From positions 1 through 6,438 of the forward strand of contig JAFVXN010000152.1 of the NCBI GenBank assembly GCA_017501125.1: 6,438 bases of DNA. The letters are read 5' to 3'. Positions within the stretch are counted from its first letter, which is position 1, and every line of letters begins with the position of its first letter. The translations under genes were made by a program, and so were the position numbers. This document shows positions 6,277-6,438 of the stretch, piece by piece. The notes beneath the pieces were generated by a model. That model had not been told where the DNA came from. It saw only the letters and a list, made by a program, of their open reading frames with translations, and made no database searches. The stretch comes from Clostridia bacterium (GTDB lineage: Bacteria; Bacillota; Clostridia; Christensenellales; Borkfalkiaceae).

Positions 6277-6438
6277 TTACTTTTCTATACCAAAAAAGGT
6301 GGGCTCCGCCTCATACTCCTTTTGTAAGATTTGTGCAAGGTGAGCGCGTCTTTCCGTCGCCGTGCTACCGAATAAGTGCTTGAAGGCGAAGGCACGATAC
6401 TCTTTTTTATACTTGTGCTTTAAGGACGGGAAGGCGTA
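6277..6438 (-). CDS. C-terminal 53 residues of an unrecognised protein (start outside window)
   Basis: The minus-strand frame is open from the window edge to a TAA at 6279-6277. The visible tail is highly charged and rich in Lys, Glu, Arg and aromatic residues (KHKYKKEYRAF, then FKHLFGS, then ending EPTFFGIEK) and lacks a membrane segment, which suggests a soluble protein with a helical C-terminus. Codons such as AAG, GAG, TTC and ACG fit the usage in uvrB and uvrA. I do not recognise the family. It lies upstream of uvrB on the same strand, 374 bp away, with no strong terminator between them, so read-through into uvrBA cannot be excluded. An antisense frame at 6201-6383 covers much of the same stretch but has no ribosome binding site and less convincing composition. 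Confidence 0.6.
   Translation of the reverse strand, partial: YAFPSLKHKYKKEYRAFAFKHLFGSTATERRAHLAQILQKEYEAEPTFFGIEK

Noticed and set aside
6201..6383. 60-codon plus-strand frame starting MTEGCHSATKY
   Set aside because: No Shine-Dalgarno sequence, antisense to the better-supported minus-strand protein tail, and it runs through the 14-bp palindrome.

Overview
This window most likely comes from a member of the Bacillota, probably an uncultured, gut-type Clostridia lineage. The signs are AGGAGG-type ribosome binding sites, a uvrB-uvrA gene pair, and a small lipoprotein with a clostridial-style signal peptide ending FSAC|G, followed by a cadherin-like domain and InlB/Flg_new-type B-repeats. That placement is inference. 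Nothing here is a phylogenetic marker beyond UvrA and UvrB, and no search could be run. All recognised genes read on the minus strand, so transcription runs from high to low coordinates.

Layout in transcription order. (1) 6438-6277 holds the C-terminal 53 codons of an unrecognised protein whose start lies outside the window. (2) 6276-5903 is a 374-bp non-coding gap. It contains a perfect 14-bp palindrome just after the upstream stop, a stretch with several nested or alternative inverted repeats (about 6077-6254), a four-copy heptamer tandem repeat (6040-6067), a possible promoter, and a regular array of four short hairpins separated by a conserved 7-base spacer (5928-6013). The array is the most unusual structure in the window. 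(3) 5902-3938 is uvrB and 3934-1124 is uvrA, three bases apart. Both are full length with all expected motifs, and they probably form a translationally coupled operon. (4) A strong intrinsic terminator (1114-1089) closes the operon. (5) A consensus TTGACA-18-TATAAT promoter (1057-1028) and an AGGAGG site then start a separate lipoprotein gene (998 to beyond position 1), which runs off the window.

Function. UvrA and UvrB are the damage-recognition half of bacterial nucleotide excision repair. UvrA2 finds distorted DNA and loads UvrB, which verifies the lesion and recruits UvrC (not seen here). The lipoprotein is an unrelated, independently transcribed surface protein. No SOS (LexA/DinR) operator is visible upstream of uvrB. 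No insertion sequence, CRISPR array, tRNA or rRNA was found. The intergenic hairpin and heptamer arrays look like a dispersed repeat family or a leader-RNA structure and are the part most worth following up.
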